NCBI GenBank assembly: GCA_963693365.1
Contig: CAVNZM010000014.1
Span: forward strand, 1,240,001-1,304,000
DNA length: 64,000 nucleotides
Origin: Amoebidium appalachense
Taxonomy: Eukaryota; Ichthyosporea
Direction of reading: 5' to 3'
In this document: positions 11,732 through 26,295 of the stretch, one piece after another
How the letters are laid out: the number at the start of each line of letters is the position of its first letter
Numbering within the stretch: position 1 is the stretch's first letter
Notes under the pieces: model-generated
What the model was told of the DNA's origin: nothing
What the model saw: the letters and a program-made list of their open reading frames with translations, nothing else
Database searches by the model: none
Translations under genes and position numbers: made by a program

Positions 11732-12398
11732 GAACGATAGAGTCCAGATGCGCATGCCAATAGATGCGTGCTCAGATCTTCGGACTGTCTGGCGTGTGTA
11801 TATAGGCGTGAGATGTGTCTATAACAACGTCTATATCAATTGAAGTCCGTGTATTGATATCGACGCCGTTTATAACATGTTCTTGGATTGCAGAGATATT
11901 GGTGGCTGTATTGGCGCCTATTACAGAACGCGACACAGGCGCTGCAACAGACCGTGTCAAACACTCACTAATATGCTATAGACTTGCCATAATATATCAT
12001 AAGTTACGGTATCCTACAAGTTCACCCTTACCAGTAGCAACCTTAGTATCTGCACATCTTCACAATCTTACAATTCATATATGTGAATGTAGTACATGAA
12101 GTACTCATGTACATAGGATATGTCGTACTGTTTGTTTGTGGGCCTGTTAACTTTTAACGTAAAACCCCTCTTGAGATACCCTTGCGGGGAGATATAACCC
12201 AATTCCGAAAAAAATCCGCAATCCAGCACCGTGTGTGGTTAACGTTGTGGTTATTTAAAGTACGAGGAAAGGTAACAACACAATGCGAGAATTCCTACAT
12301 ATGAATCATCGTCCCCAATTCAACTGCATTACACCGTGCGCAACTTGCCCTAGGGTGGGTGGGTTTGTGGGTGCCATTGAGTGGTGGTGTGTGTGTGT

Positions 12399-12429
<31 letters not shown>

Positions 12430-13106
12430 GGGGAAGAATTCCGTGTAGTCCTTTCTTTTTGGGGGGGGGGGGGGGGGGGGGGGGCTCATTTTTGTGATTT
12501 ATTTATCTGCTTCTTCTTTTGGCAAAAAAAAAAAAAAAAAAAAAGGGGGGGGGGGGGGGGGGAGTGGGTGTGCGTGTACGTATGTGCAAGGGAGGTGGGG
12601 GGGGGGGGGGGGGGGGGGGGGGGAGTGAGTGTGAGAGTACGTGTGTGCGAGGGAGGTGGGGGAGGGGGTGCGGGAGGGAGGGAGGAGGGGGGAAGGGGGG
12701 GGGGGGAGGAGGAGAGGGTTGGGACAGGGGGTAAGGGTGTGAGGAATTTCAAGGAACCTCAAGCTAGAAGCTATCCCATTAGAGGCTCTTCCGGACCGGC
12801 ACCTCACTCAACTGGATAGAACAAAAGGCAAGCACAGCTGCAAAGTAACTGTTCAAGTTCCGTTATTCTACATTGCACAAAAACGACACACACACTATAG
12901 CTCAGCACAGAGATAATACTAGTGGAGGGAAAAAACCGAGCTACGTGTGCGTGCACGGGCATGCATATGGCGTGGTGACTGGACAAGCAAAGCTGAAAAA
13001 TGGGACGGGGGTCTGAGCCGGACATTTTTTCTTTCTTTGGGGGGGGACCGGGGGGGGGGGAGGGGAACAGGGGTTTAGAATGGATGTGACAATGTGTGTT
13101 TGTGAC

Positions 13107-13150
<44 letters not shown>

Positions 13151-13300
13151 ATCATCATGGTACAGATACCACATAAACCTAAATATTGCAATAGCCGCGG
13201 CTGAGAGCGCTAGCCATATACACGCGAACAAAAATACATAACACGATATATATTTAGCGGACCAGAGCCCATTTGCAGGTTTCCGGGGGTGCTCTTCGTG

Positions 13301-13302
<2 letters not shown>

Positions 13303-13347
<45 letters not shown>

Positions 13348-13348
13348 T
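13303..13348 (+). repeat. (ATT)n microsatellite
   Basis: About 15 ATT units. One of few A/T-rich simple repeats in a region dominated by GT and G. Confidence 0.9.
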
Positions 13349-13885
13349 TGGGTGGGTGTGTGTGTGTGTGTGTGTGTCGGTGATCTGCGGCCGGAATTCC
13401 GGCTCCCGGGGGCAGAGGGGGGCTCGAGGGGGGGAGGGGGGGGGGTAAACTACGTTACAAGGTGCCGTGTACATTATTTATTCACTACCAACAACCAAAG
13501 GAAGAATCTGCCCAAAGCCGCTGACTTCGCAATATTTGCATGCAGCAGGGACAACAAGAAAAAAAGTAATACTCAGTACTGGACATTTTGGGAATCAAAT
13601 GATTAAACATTGTACTATAAAAACATGTACATCCCGCGCAACGGACACTCGGGCCCTCTGTCGCGCCCGACTGGCCGTTTTAACACTAAGCTCTGAGTCG
13701 CGATCGACTCGTGTACGTGAGGTGCATGGTATTCGAAAAGCTTTTAGATATTCGGATGCATATGCAAATTGGCGAGTCTTTGCTTTATTAAATCTGTATA
13801 TGTACCAATCGGATCCGAAAGGTTTAGTAGTAAATCCAACCATGTGACTCAACCACAAGATGATGCCAGAACTTTTTACTTTTTT

Positions 13886-13918
<33 letters not shown>

Positions 13919-13919
13919 T

Positions 13920-13950
<31 letters not shown>

Positions 13951-13964
13951 GTACATGCATGATC

Positions 13965-14118
13965 CATTAGTTTTAAGGTTGGAAATAAACTATAAAAAAG
14001 GTGGGAATATGGGGGAGACGCCAAAGGAAACACTACAAAACGTCCGAAAAAAGAAAACCAGAATCAATCAATTTAAGCGTGAAGACACTTGAACAGAGCC
14101 CATTATGGGGGGAGGGCC

Positions 14119-14120
<2 letters not shown>
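13965..14120 (+). repeat. Dispersed repeat family B, diverged copy
   Basis: Contains GGTTGGAAATAAAC, GAAGACACTTGAACAGAG and CCCATTATGGGGGG, matching the order of motifs in the copy at 25380-25525. It is bounded by poly(G) on both sides. Confidence 0.6.
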
Positions 14121-14155
<35 letters not shown>

Positions 14156-14345
14156 ACAGCAAAAGCTTTTGGCTGGGTTATTTTGAACATAAATTCGTGT
14201 TTATTTTTAACCACATAGCAGGCTTTATTAGCAGCTGAGTGCATAGACAAAGCATATACCATCACATCCAATAGAGAGTCAACAAAAAAAAAAAAAAGAA
14301 GAGAGAAAGTCCTACAAAACATATCGTTGTGGTTGTCATTGTAGG

Positions 14346-14390
<45 letters not shown>

Positions 14391-14462
14391 ATGTGTAAAG
14401 GTTGCGTGCATACAGCCTCAGTGTGTCTGTGTGCACGGCACGTGTTCTTCTATGTCATGGGC

Positions 14463-14512
<50 letters not shown>

Positions 14513-15023
14513 CCTGTGGTGTGTGTGCAGCCATTCTTCAATATCTAATGCACCCCTTTCAGCCCACTCGGGATCACATCTTCACCACTCCTACCTACGT
14601 CGTACGCAACCAAGCCAAACGGCTTTATCAATTCCAAAAAAACAACAAAACCAAAACCAAAATAAAAATACTACACACAAAAGTTTGTCGATAACTACAC
14701 ACACAGACATCATAATTCGTCTACTTCCGGTTTCAGCACACAATTCCACAAGCCAGGAAAAGTTAAAATAATTTTTTTTCGTTATCCTGGTACTTCAGAC
14801 TCTTTTCACTCTTCTGCCATCAGCCATCACGTGCAAAACATTGCACCAAAACGAAACACGAACACAAAAAGAAAAAGACAGGCACCAAGCTCGCAGCAAA
14901 AATCTTACAGGCCGTTAAAACACACACACCCCAGTCAATACCTTCCTCAAGACCTACAACACCCTTTTACCGGGTTTCAAATCGTTTTTTCCCATATATT
15001 CCCATCTCCTACCGTAACACCCG

Positions 15024-15244
15024 CTACTGTGGGCGGTAATATTCCGGGTTTGGTTGGTAGTATTGCGGTGGGTAGGCGTGGGGAGGTGGGCCGGGGAGGG
15101 CGGTAGGGGCAGGAACGCCGGGTGGCTGGGAGGGGGGTTGGGCTTGGGCCGGACGGGGGGCAGGGGGCCGGTAGGGGGTTATTCGCATGGTGCCCGGGGG
15201 AGGGGCAGGGGCTATGTTTGGACGGGGAGGCTGGCCCGGTGCCG

Positions 15245-15323
<79 letters not shown>

Positions 15324-17810
15324 GTGTGAGTGTGTATGCGGGTGCATGTGTACTGTGCATGCGTGTGTAGGTGTGTGTGCGAGTGTGTGTGTGCATGGTG
15401 TGTTAGTCCATGATCTGATCGTTGGGGGGATTGAACGGGGGGCAAAATGTGTTACAGAATGTGAAATACACATTTATGAGACGTCGGACAACACCACGCA
15501 AATTTCGCAAAGCATGTACGCTCTGTGGGGAGGGGAGGGGGGGGGGGGGGGGGGGGGGGGGAGAGAGTGCCGACACCGGTTAAGGATATGCCAGGCATTG
15601 CACCCTTCTACCCACCCATCTTCCTTCACAAAGACCAGGGGGGGGGAGGGGAGGAGGGGGGGGGGGGGGGGGGGGAGGGGGGGGGGGGAGAAAGGAGGGA
15701 AGGGAGGAGGAGGAGGAGGAGCGGGAGGGAGATAGTGTGTGTGTGTGTTGGGGGGGGGGGGAGGGGGGGGGGGGGGGGATTTCTTGCATACCCGGGGGGT
15801 GGTTGCTGATAGTATTGTTGGGGGGCACCTTGGGGTGGGGGGCCGTAGGGGCCAGGTTTGGGTGGGTAGGCAGCCTCACGACCTGATTGGTCACGTAACA
15901 GCAGAGTGTTATTGGTTGGCTGTCACGATCCTCAGCAAATGCTCCCTCCCCCCTCCCCTCCAATAACAACAACAATAATATTACTAATAATAAAAATATT
16001 ATTACTAATAAAAAAATAATATTAATAATAATAAAAATACACACACACCCCACCACCGCCAACTACTTATTTTTTGTTCAAAACCCGAACCTTTAAATCG
16101 TAGCTGTGAGCACGGGTGAGACAAGAAAAGGTGGAGGGAGGAGGGGAAGAAGAGAAGGTTGGGGGGGGGACAGGGGAGGGGATAAGGAGGATGGGGGACA
16201 GGGGGAGGGAAGGGGGGGGGGGGGGAGGGTTTGAATGCGGAACACGGTACGAAGTACGCATACACGAAGGACACATGCAAAGGCAAACATTCAAGTATGC
16301 AACATAGCCATGCGCACAGTATGCGTCATAAGCAGAGCCCATCCTCAGGGAGGGCCAGAGCCATCAATTGCGCCTGAGTTTCGACCCCTTAGCCCGCGTA
16401 TAAACGACTGGGGGGGAGCAATGACCTTGCCCGGGTTGTTGTTGTGGGGCTTGGGCATACGGTGGGTGGGGGGTTTGAGGGCCCTGGGGCCAAGCCTGGG
16501 GGTGTTCTTGGGGGCGCCAGTGGCCGTACTGGTCCCCGGGTGGAGGGGGTTGGGGCTGGGTGGGTGGACCTGCATGATCATAACACACCGTGGTCAGATG
16601 CGGCATAGCCCCCTTCCTCCCCCTCCCCCCATAAAAAAAAACATCCCCCAAAACACACACACACACACAGACACACACAACGTGCTATTCTTGTCATCTA
16701 AGCTCACTAGGGGTTTGACTCCGGTAATCAAACGAAACAAAACATCTCAATTCTCCTTCCCATCCCCCCCCCCCCCCGACCTCCCCGAACATTCGTAGCA
16801 AAGGATAAAGCAAGGATATATGTATATAGATAAATCAACAATAAGCACCAAATACACAAACATATTAGGACACACACAAACATACACACACGCGCGCACG
16901 TCCACACCCATTCAAAAGCACACACCCACACCCACCCACAGACCCACACCTAGACAAATAGGAACAGAACAAAGAGAAGGGGGGTTTGGGGGGGGGGTTT
17001 GAATGCGGAACACGGTACGAAGTACGCATACACGAAGGACACATGCAAAGGCCAACATTCAAGTATGCAACATAGCCATGCGCACAGTATGTGTCATAAG
17101 CAGAGCCCATCCTCAGGGGGATGAGGGGAGGAGCGAGGGAGAAAGAAGAACAACACCCAATGCAGAAGCATACAAACGGACACCAGCAAAACCCCACCAG
17201 TACACACACAGGCAGGTATACACAGCATTCCCCTCCAAACCAACATTGACTACCATCAAAAATGCCTATTTTCAAAGGCTACATGACCACCAAAAACATA
17301 ACATGACTGCCATAAAAGGCAACACGGCCACCATAAAAGATAACATCACTACCATAAAAGGCAACATCACTACCATAAAAGGCAACACGACTACCATGAA
17401 ATGCAACGCCACTACCATAAAAATAATTACCACATAAAAAGTAACCCGCGGCAAAATGGCTACCATAAAAGGCAACATCACTACCATAAAAGGCAACATC
17501 ACTCCCATAAAAGGCAACACGACTACCATGAAATGCAACGCCACTACCATAAAAGGCAACATAATGACCACATAAAAAGTAACCCGCGGCAAAATGGCTA
17601 CAATAAAAGGCAACATCACTACCATAAAAGGCAACATCACTACCATAAAAGGCAACATCACTACCATAAAAGGCAATAACCTGCACCCACCATGTGCTAC
17701 GGGCACTGCATATGGGCCTGGGGGGGCCACTGAGGGGTGGCCCGGCTGCATGGGCACAGGGGCAGGTGCCCACTGCTGGGGGGGGTTGCTCGGGGTGGCG
17801 GTATGCCTCC

Positions 17811-17846
<36 letters not shown>

Positions 17847-17923
17847 CGATGGGAAGAACATGAATTGAATGATCAGCAGAAACAACCACGAGCATATATA
17901 ACATGCAGGTGTTCGAAAGACGT

Positions 17924-18017
<94 letters not shown>

Positions 18018-18332
18018 GGGGGGGGGGGGAGGAAGAGAGGTTTGATTCAAAGAAAACACACCAACACGATACATGCGCCTCTAGTATGGAGTAGCAACAA
18101 TAATCCTGCAGAAACACAACATCAGTCACCATAACACAAACACGGTGTTGCATCGGTGCGGGTTGTACGTGTGCACACGTGCGTGCAGATACTATCAGCT
18201 GCCTGTACGTGTTGAAGCGGGTGAGGTGGGATGGCATGTTACGAGCAAAGACACAAGTGTGAAAAGCTTGCCCACCCAGGGATGAGGGTAAAGGAACAGG
18301 CACGCAGGGTGAGACTGGGGGGCGCGGGTGAG

Positions 18333-18370
<38 letters not shown>

Positions 18371-19032
18371 GCGTGTGTGTGTGTGTGTGTGGGGTTAAGC
18401 ATGACGGACCGGCAAACTCGGAGGCAAACACACAAAATGGTCAAAAAAGAAAATCGGGAGGGAGGGGGTGGGGGTGGGGAGAGGGGGAGGGGGGAAGGAG
18501 GGGGGTGTGCTGTGATACCTGGGGGGGATACTGCTGGGGAGGCATGTGGTGTGTTGGTTGCTGGTAGTGGGGGGGATACTGCGCCACGGCATAGTGCCCC
18601 GGTGCAGGCGCCATGGTTGGAGGTGGGCCAGGTTGCTGAAGAGAGAGGTAAAAAAAAAAAACATCAGTCACAGTCAATGAGAAACAACACAGCCTTCAAC
18701 ACACATAGGCAGGCAGGCAGGCACACATACACGTACACACATTCACCTCTTCGCCCCTCCCCCTCTCCCCCCCCCCCTCCCCCCCCCCCCCCTCTCCCCC
18801 TGTTTCACATACGCAGGGAACATGTAGGTAAGTAGCATGGCGGCTCCACCCGATTCCTTTACGTGTCTACACCGACGTGCCAGTGTGTGTGTGCTTCTGT
18901 TGAAAGTTCACTTTTTACACCCATCACCCGAACCACACACAGACAAACGGACGTGCAAGCACAGGCACGTATGCACGTGTATCCACGGTTGGAAAGCAGG
19001 CTGCCATGTGTCACGACACAAAAGTAATGGCC

Positions 19033-19097
<65 letters not shown>

Positions 19098-19126
19098 CGG
19101 ATGGTGGTGGTGGTGGTGGTTGTGGT

Positions 19127-19205
<79 letters not shown>

Positions 19206-19219
19206 TTTTTTTTTTTTTT

Positions 19220-19264
<45 letters not shown>

Positions 19265-19854
19265 AACTCACAGGCTGTGGAGGGCCAGGATACACCATAG
19301 CCGGTTGTGATTGGGTCGGTGGAGGTCGGGACGCCTGGGTATCGAGATTTCAATTAGAACCCCCCTGCTCCCCCCTCCCCCCACACTCAAACCACGCTGC
19401 CCCCGCTCCCCCTCCCCCCCCCCCCCCCTCCCGCCCCCCCTCCCGCGCCACCTTTTCTCTGCCCCATTTTTCACCGACCCATGTGTAATTGTCTTTCTAT
19501 CCCCACACAACATACATGGCCAACTCATATGATTCGCCTCCACATTACCAGCACACATACACGAACAGGCAAAACAATACAACCAGCAAAGACTCTTCCC
19601 TATTTTTTGGTCCCAATAGCAAGAGGCCCACATGGGTTTATTACTTTTGAGATGAGAGAGTACCGAATGCAACGCAGCGGGGCCAAAAAAGCAAAAGGTG
19701 TATGTGTGTGTTGGGGGTGAGGGGGGGGGGGGGGGGGGGGGGAGGGGGCATACCCTTGGGTCGCCTTGTGGCCAATAATACTCGGCAGGTACAGGTGGGC
19801 CTGTGAGGGTAACCAATCAGTACACTGTGTGTGTATGTGTGTGCCTTCTTCTTA

Positions 19855-19886
<32 letters not shown>

Positions 19887-20874
19887 CCACCCGCCCTCCT
19901 CCCTTCCCCTGTGCATGAACACTACTTTGGCACGTTGAACAGCCCGTGTGCAACAGTGAGACGTCATCAACACGCACATATGTAGCAGGGAACCAAAATA
20001 CACCGGCGGGGGGGGGGGGGGGGGGGGGAGGGGGGGAGGGGGGGGGGGGGGGGGGGCTCGTTTACCTGGTGGGGGTGCCTGCTGGTCCGGCCGTGGGGGA
20101 TACTGCTGTAAAGGGTTGATAGTGGTGTTAGAAAAAAGCTGATTTAAATGAAATTTCTATATTTGGAAATATATTAACCCCTAGCCGTTCGCCGATGCAT
20201 TTTTGCGTCGTTTCAAAAAATAATGCATCAGCGACCTTCGAAAATAAATAGCGCCTGACGCGTAACAGTCGTGACGCTAGGAATTTCTGCCTAACTTAGT
20301 ATATGTTTTCTACTTTCGAAAAACACCAAAAACACCGGGGTCGACTATGTTTTTCTGGTTCTCGTGGGTGTTCTACCTAACTGTGTCTATATTTTCAGCG
20401 AGCGGCCCCCCAATTTTCGAACGCTGGCGGCAAGAGGAACGCTGGCGGCAATTTGCTGAAGTCTTTACGGGGATTCATATTACGTAACTGTCTGGAAAGA
20501 AACCCCGCCGCGGTTGGCAAAATGGACACAAATCACGTGTTCATAACACGTGCGGACATATAGGAACACGCCGGTTTTTTTTTTGTTATGGGACACAAAG
20601 AAAGACATATGAACATGTGATTGGTGCATTTTTGTCCACTTTGGCCGCCTCTAATGATTTTTGTTCTATTTTTCAAAGCTGGTGGATTTTGGCCTCCGGG
20701 CAAACGGCTCGGGGTTAAATAGGTGGAGAGTGGAAACCACATTTCCAACACAATGGCCTTGGTTTGGTCTATGATGTCGTCGACATAGGGAGGGGCGAAA
20801 CGTGGACAGTCAGAAACGGAAGATAAGGCAGACCGAGTGCCGGTGAGCCGTGTGTGCATGTGTGTGTGTGTGTG

Positions 20875-20942
<68 letters not shown>

Positions 20943-21118
20943 TGTGTCTATGTGCCTGTCTGTCTGTGTGCGTGTGCGTGTGCGTGTTCGCCTGAGTGTG
21001 TGGATGTGTGCCGGCTTGCGTTAAACAGTTGAGGCAAAAGGAGGAAGAGGACGTCGCGAACGGGAAAAGGGTAGGGAGAGGGGTGGTTTAGAAAGGTCAC
21101 AGAGTACCAGCCCGGGGG

Positions 21119-21151
<33 letters not shown>

Positions 21152-21725
21152 ATTGAACCCACATACCACCTGATATGCATGTGGTGGTGGTGGCTGTGGA
21201 CCATCTCTTGGGTACACCGCCATTGGCCCAGGAGGAGGCGCTGCCTGCGGGTGGGCACCAGGCGGATACGCATATCCCGTATTTTCAGGCTTTGCAGAGG
21301 GTGTGTACATGGGTTGCTCGGGTCGGTAGGGGGGATTTGGTTGATTTTCGTAGCCGGGATAACCTGGATTTTCGGCTGCCGGTACCGTCCATGTCTTGGT
21401 ACCCCCCTGGGGTGGGGGGTGGGGGATAGCCGGTTCCCATTGGCTGTGGCATTATACCGGTTGGAGGTGCTGATCCCTTGGCCTGTAAAGGGAATGGGGG
21501 CAGGAGAGGGAGGGGGAGGGGTAAGAATGTGTCAAGCGGGGGGGGGGGGGGGGGGGGGGGGGGGAGGTTACATTTTGCTATGAAGTCGAAGTAACCATTC
21601 ACGACCGACAACATGTACAATGCAGATACTTCAGTGGAGGGGGGGGGGGGAGAATGGGGGAAGAAAAGCAAGCACAGAAAAAATTAGGGTGGAGGGGGGA
21701 GGGGGGGTAGGGAAACGTTGTGCCG

Positions 21726-21760
<35 letters not shown>

Positions 21761-22678
21761 CACATATTCACACCTGCTTCAGTTGCCTGGGTGTGGGTGG
21801 CTGTGCCTCTGTATCCGCTGCACCCCCCCTCTTCCTCCTTCCTCTCCCTGTGGCCTTTTTGGCCGAGGCTGGTTTGGTGTCTGGTGGGGGCACAAGGAGG
21901 TTGCTGCTGGATATCCCTGCTGGCTCACTGGTGGCTGTCGTGGACGTCTACGTGTACGTGTATGGGTGTGTGAGGGAGGGTGGGTGAGGGGGGGAGGGTT
22001 AGAACGTGTTTCGAGAACGACATGAATGTTCACGGGCAACAACACAACGCAGATAATGCATAAAAGAGCACACCCACCCACACAAACACCCCACACACTC
22101 TCTTACCACACACACTACCCAAACCCACAACAACATCCCTCTCCCCCCCTCCCCCCCCCCCCCCCCCCCCCACCCACCACCACACACGCACACGCACCTC
22201 CACTTCCACCCCTACCCACCACGCCCACCCACCGACCCACACAACCCCATCCCCCCTCCCCCTCCCCCCAACCCCAAGAATCCTTACCCATCCCCACCCC
22301 CACCCCACCCTAAACCCCATATCCCCCCCCTCCCCTCCCCACACCTTCCCCCCCCCCCCCCCCCCCTCCCCCCCCCCCCACACACACACACCTCACTCGG
22401 TGGTGCTACTGGTGCCTGTGTTTGTTCCGTTTGCTCTTCGGTCGGAAATGCAAAGTAGCAGGGAGGGTCCGGATACGGCGTTAGCTGCACAACACACTTG
22501 TCTGATATCGACGGGTCGATGGGGGGGCGCCATTCCAATGTCCCGCGAAATTGCACGTAGTGAACACCGGGGAGATAGCCAAGTTTCACTCCTGAGGGGT
22601 TCTCTGCATGAAAAACGAAAAGGGGATAGTGAGTGCTAGAAAGACATGAGGAATCGAGGGAACCAGGGGAGGGAGGGG

Positions 22679-22711
<33 letters not shown>

Positions 22712-23232
22712 GAGGAATGGGTAGGGTGTTTGTGTGGGTGGGTGGATGTATGCGAGTGTATATGTGTGCATGTGTGTGCAAATGTGCCGCAAACAAGGAG
22801 TTTTTATTAGCTTGTTGTTTTCTTTTTCTTTTTTCTTTTTTCTTTTTCTTTTTTTTTTTTTTTTTGGGGGGGGGAGGAGGGGGGAAGATTGAAATAGGAA
22901 TAGGAATACATCGATGGGATTGCAAAAGCAACAGTTCATCAGAATTACGCAGTGGCTGAACATGCTCTCTTCCCCCGCCCTTCCACTCCGCACACACCCG
23001 AAGTAAAAAAGACCCACACCGACACAACCATCAAACAAACCCCCTCCCCCCATCCCCGCCCTCCCCGCCCTCATCCCCCCATCCTCACAGCACTACTCAC
23101 CGTTCACAGGGTTGCTGTCTCCAGTAACATAGGACACTGAATCCACATCTGCACCACCTTATCCTCAATGCAATGCCAAAAATCTCTTCCCCCCCATCCT
23201 CCCCCCTCCCCACAGGACTTACAACCACCGCC

Positions 23233-23277
<45 letters not shown>

Positions 23278-23351
23278 ACACACCCCTACCCACCCACAGG
23301 TCCTCAGTATGACGTCACACTGCCCCCCTCCCCTCCCCCCTCAAACACACA

Positions 23352-23414
<63 letters not shown>

Positions 23415-23433
23415 ACACACACACACGAACGAA

Positions 23434-23465
<32 letters not shown>

Positions 23466-23585
23466 CACACACCACCACCAACAACAACAAATGCGACCGA
23501 TAACCCATCATCTTTTACAGCAACATACCAAGGCCTGTTTCACACTCACAGACAGAAGGCACCCAAGGCACCCAAGGCACCCAAG

Positions 23586-23655
<70 letters not shown>

Positions 23656-23769
23656 GGACGCACACACACACACACAGGCAACCAAACACTGATGCAAATA
23701 CGAAACCCCCCCCCCCCCCTTTCTTTCTTCCCCCATCCACCCATCCAACACCACCCAACACCGCCACCA

Positions 23770-23832
<63 letters not shown>

Positions 23833-23833
23833 G

Positions 23834-23867
<34 letters not shown>

Positions 23868-24738
23868 ACCTGCCCGTGGAAATGAACCGGGACTCCTCCC
23901 AAACGCCTCATTCCCTGCACCCGGGCTGGGCACAATAGAAACCCCTGGAATTTGGTTCGTAATTTGGTTCAACATTTGGTTCGAAACCCCCACCTTCCTC
24001 TCCTCCCCCATGTTATCCATATTCGGACTCTCATCGGGACGCGGTTTTCTCGGTGAATTATAGGGCGAAGCAATCGGATTTTCTTCCATCGCAACCGGTG
24101 ATGGAATAGGAGATCCGGGGGGGTTCGTATTTGCCACAGCATCCATCGTCATGTCGACAGCTTGAGAATGCCCCGTGGAGTGATCAGTAACAACGACAAT
24201 CGACGGGGGGTCCGGATTACGCGAAATTTCAGGCGTGCGCGGAAAAGCGGGGCTGTGGGGTCTGGATGGGTGGTGTGGGGGGATCGATAGGTGGGTCGTG
24301 TCATCGGTGTCGCTATCTGTGTGGTGGGGGCTTTTGGGACGGGGGGATCCATCACCCCCTAGATCGTGTCTTCGGCGTTTTTGCGAAGATACGCTTCGTT
24401 CCCTATGTCGGTTGTTGGGGGAGTGGGGGACGATTTTTCGATGCTTGGGAAATGTGTGGGTCTGTGGGGAGCCGCACAGGTCAGCGTGAAAGAATAAGGT
24501 TTGTTTGTGTCCGTGTGTGTGTGTTCAAGCATCCGGAGGGGAAGGGGTGGGTTAGAAGAGGTCACAGAGTGGAAAGTCCATATTCACCGGGGACGACCCG
24601 GGGGGGGGGGGGGGGGGGAGGGGGGAGGGGGGGAGGAGGGGGGGAAAACAACATGACCTGAAGCGCACACGCACACGCACACGCACACGCACACGCACAC
24701 GCGCGCACACACGCACACACACACGCACACGCACACGC

Positions 24739-24798
<60 letters not shown>

Positions 24799-25857
24799 GC
24801 AACAACACACCTCCGGTGCCGGTGACAGGGTCTCTGGGGTTGTGCGTTCGTCCTCCGTCACACTGTCCTGCTGTTGTCTGCTCGCGATGCAACAGTTTTT
24901 AGTTGCATGATCAAGTAAGCACATATGAAAGTCTGCACATGATATTTGAAGTAAAGCACATAAAACAAAAAGTGAGCAGGTAAAAAGTATTTGGTCAAAA
25001 GCCAACCCTCCCCCCCCCCGCCCCTCCCCCTCCCCTTCCAACTCACACACGCACGTGCGCACGCACACCCACACCCACAACCCCACCCACCCACCCACAC
25101 ACGCCAACTCACACAGTCACCCCCATTCAACGTGTGGTAAGGACATACACACATCAAGCAACACCGGTTAAGAGATAATCAAGCATGACGTGTGTGTGCT
25201 TGGCAATGTGGTTGCTATTTCTTCCTTACAGGAGTCCAAGGGAAAACAACTGATGTACAGGGAACCAAAACAAGGCGAATGTACAACACACGGGCAGACG
25301 TAAGAACACCGCCGAAAGAGAATGATGGTTTTTTTGTTTTTTTTCCTTTTGCGAGGGGGAAAGGGGGGGGGGGGGGGGGGGGAGGATGTATGCATTAGAG
25401 GGTTGGAAATATGGAGGAGACAACAAAGAGCAACAACAAAAGCGTCACAAAAGTGGGAAATCCAAAATCAAACGATTTAATCGTGCAGGCAGAAGACACT
25501 TGAACAGAGCCCATAATCAGGGGGTTCCTATGCCTCCACAAAAGCATGAGTTTCGACTCTTTAAACTCTCGCGCATAATTCCCAACCCATACTTTGTTTC
25601 AACAGCAATAGGCAAGTCCACCCGCATTGGCCAAAGACGAGCAAGGGATGTTCAAGGTGCAGCAATCTAAGAACACAGAGTCTGGGGGGGGGGGGGGGGG
25701 GGGGGGGGAGGGGAGAGAGAGAATTCTGTACTTTTCAGCATCGTCAGGGTGCAATCCTTGGTGGCCCGGCTGGAAAATGGTGGGGGAGCTGGTGGGAGAA
25801 GAAACATAAGTACAGTGTATAGGTGGTGGTGGTGGTGGTGGTGTGTGTGTGTGTGTG

Positions 25858-25890
<33 letters not shown>

Positions 25891-25984
25891 GTGCCGGGCG
25901 GGTGGGCTGGGCCATGGAGACATACACGAGAACAAAAGCACACTGGCAGCTGCAAAAATAGCCTGAATCTAGAATAATGGCAAA

Positions 25985-26017
<33 letters not shown>

Positions 26018-26244
26018 CCTCCCTCTCTGCCTCTGTGTCTCTCTCTCCCCTCCCCTCCCCTCTCGCCTCAGGGAGTGGGGTCCCAACACACGTAGCCATC
26101 CCGCTACATCCACCCACCTCCCTCTCCAAACGCGCACGTGCATGCACACCCACGTGTACACCCACGCGCACACGCATGCTTGCTCGCAGGCGCACACGCA
26201 CACACATCCACTGATCTACCAGCACGCACGCACGCACACGCACG

Positions 26245-26295
<51 letters not shown>

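Larger units (their letters stand above)
11732..15023. other. Gene-free, repeat-filled spacer
   Basis: Lies between the kinase stop and the 3' end of the minus-strand Pro-rich gene. It contains (GT)n plus poly(G) at 12390-12433, poly(A)-poly(G) at 12523-12562, (GT)n at 13110-13149, (ATT)n at 13303-13348, poly(T)-poly(G) at 13889-13948 and (GT)n at 14349-14390 and 14467-14505. I see no convincing exon. Confidence 0.65.

Noticed and set aside
13380-13430. Polylinker-like cluster of restriction sites (GAATTC, CCCGGG, CTCGAG) suggesting vector sequence
   Set aside because: The sites are spread in G-rich genomic-looking DNA, not in a recognisable vector order, and both flanks are typical of this genome.
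17283-17695. CRISPR-like array
   Set aside because: Units are contiguous 21-mers without spacers, and the genome is eukaryotic. This is a minisatellite.
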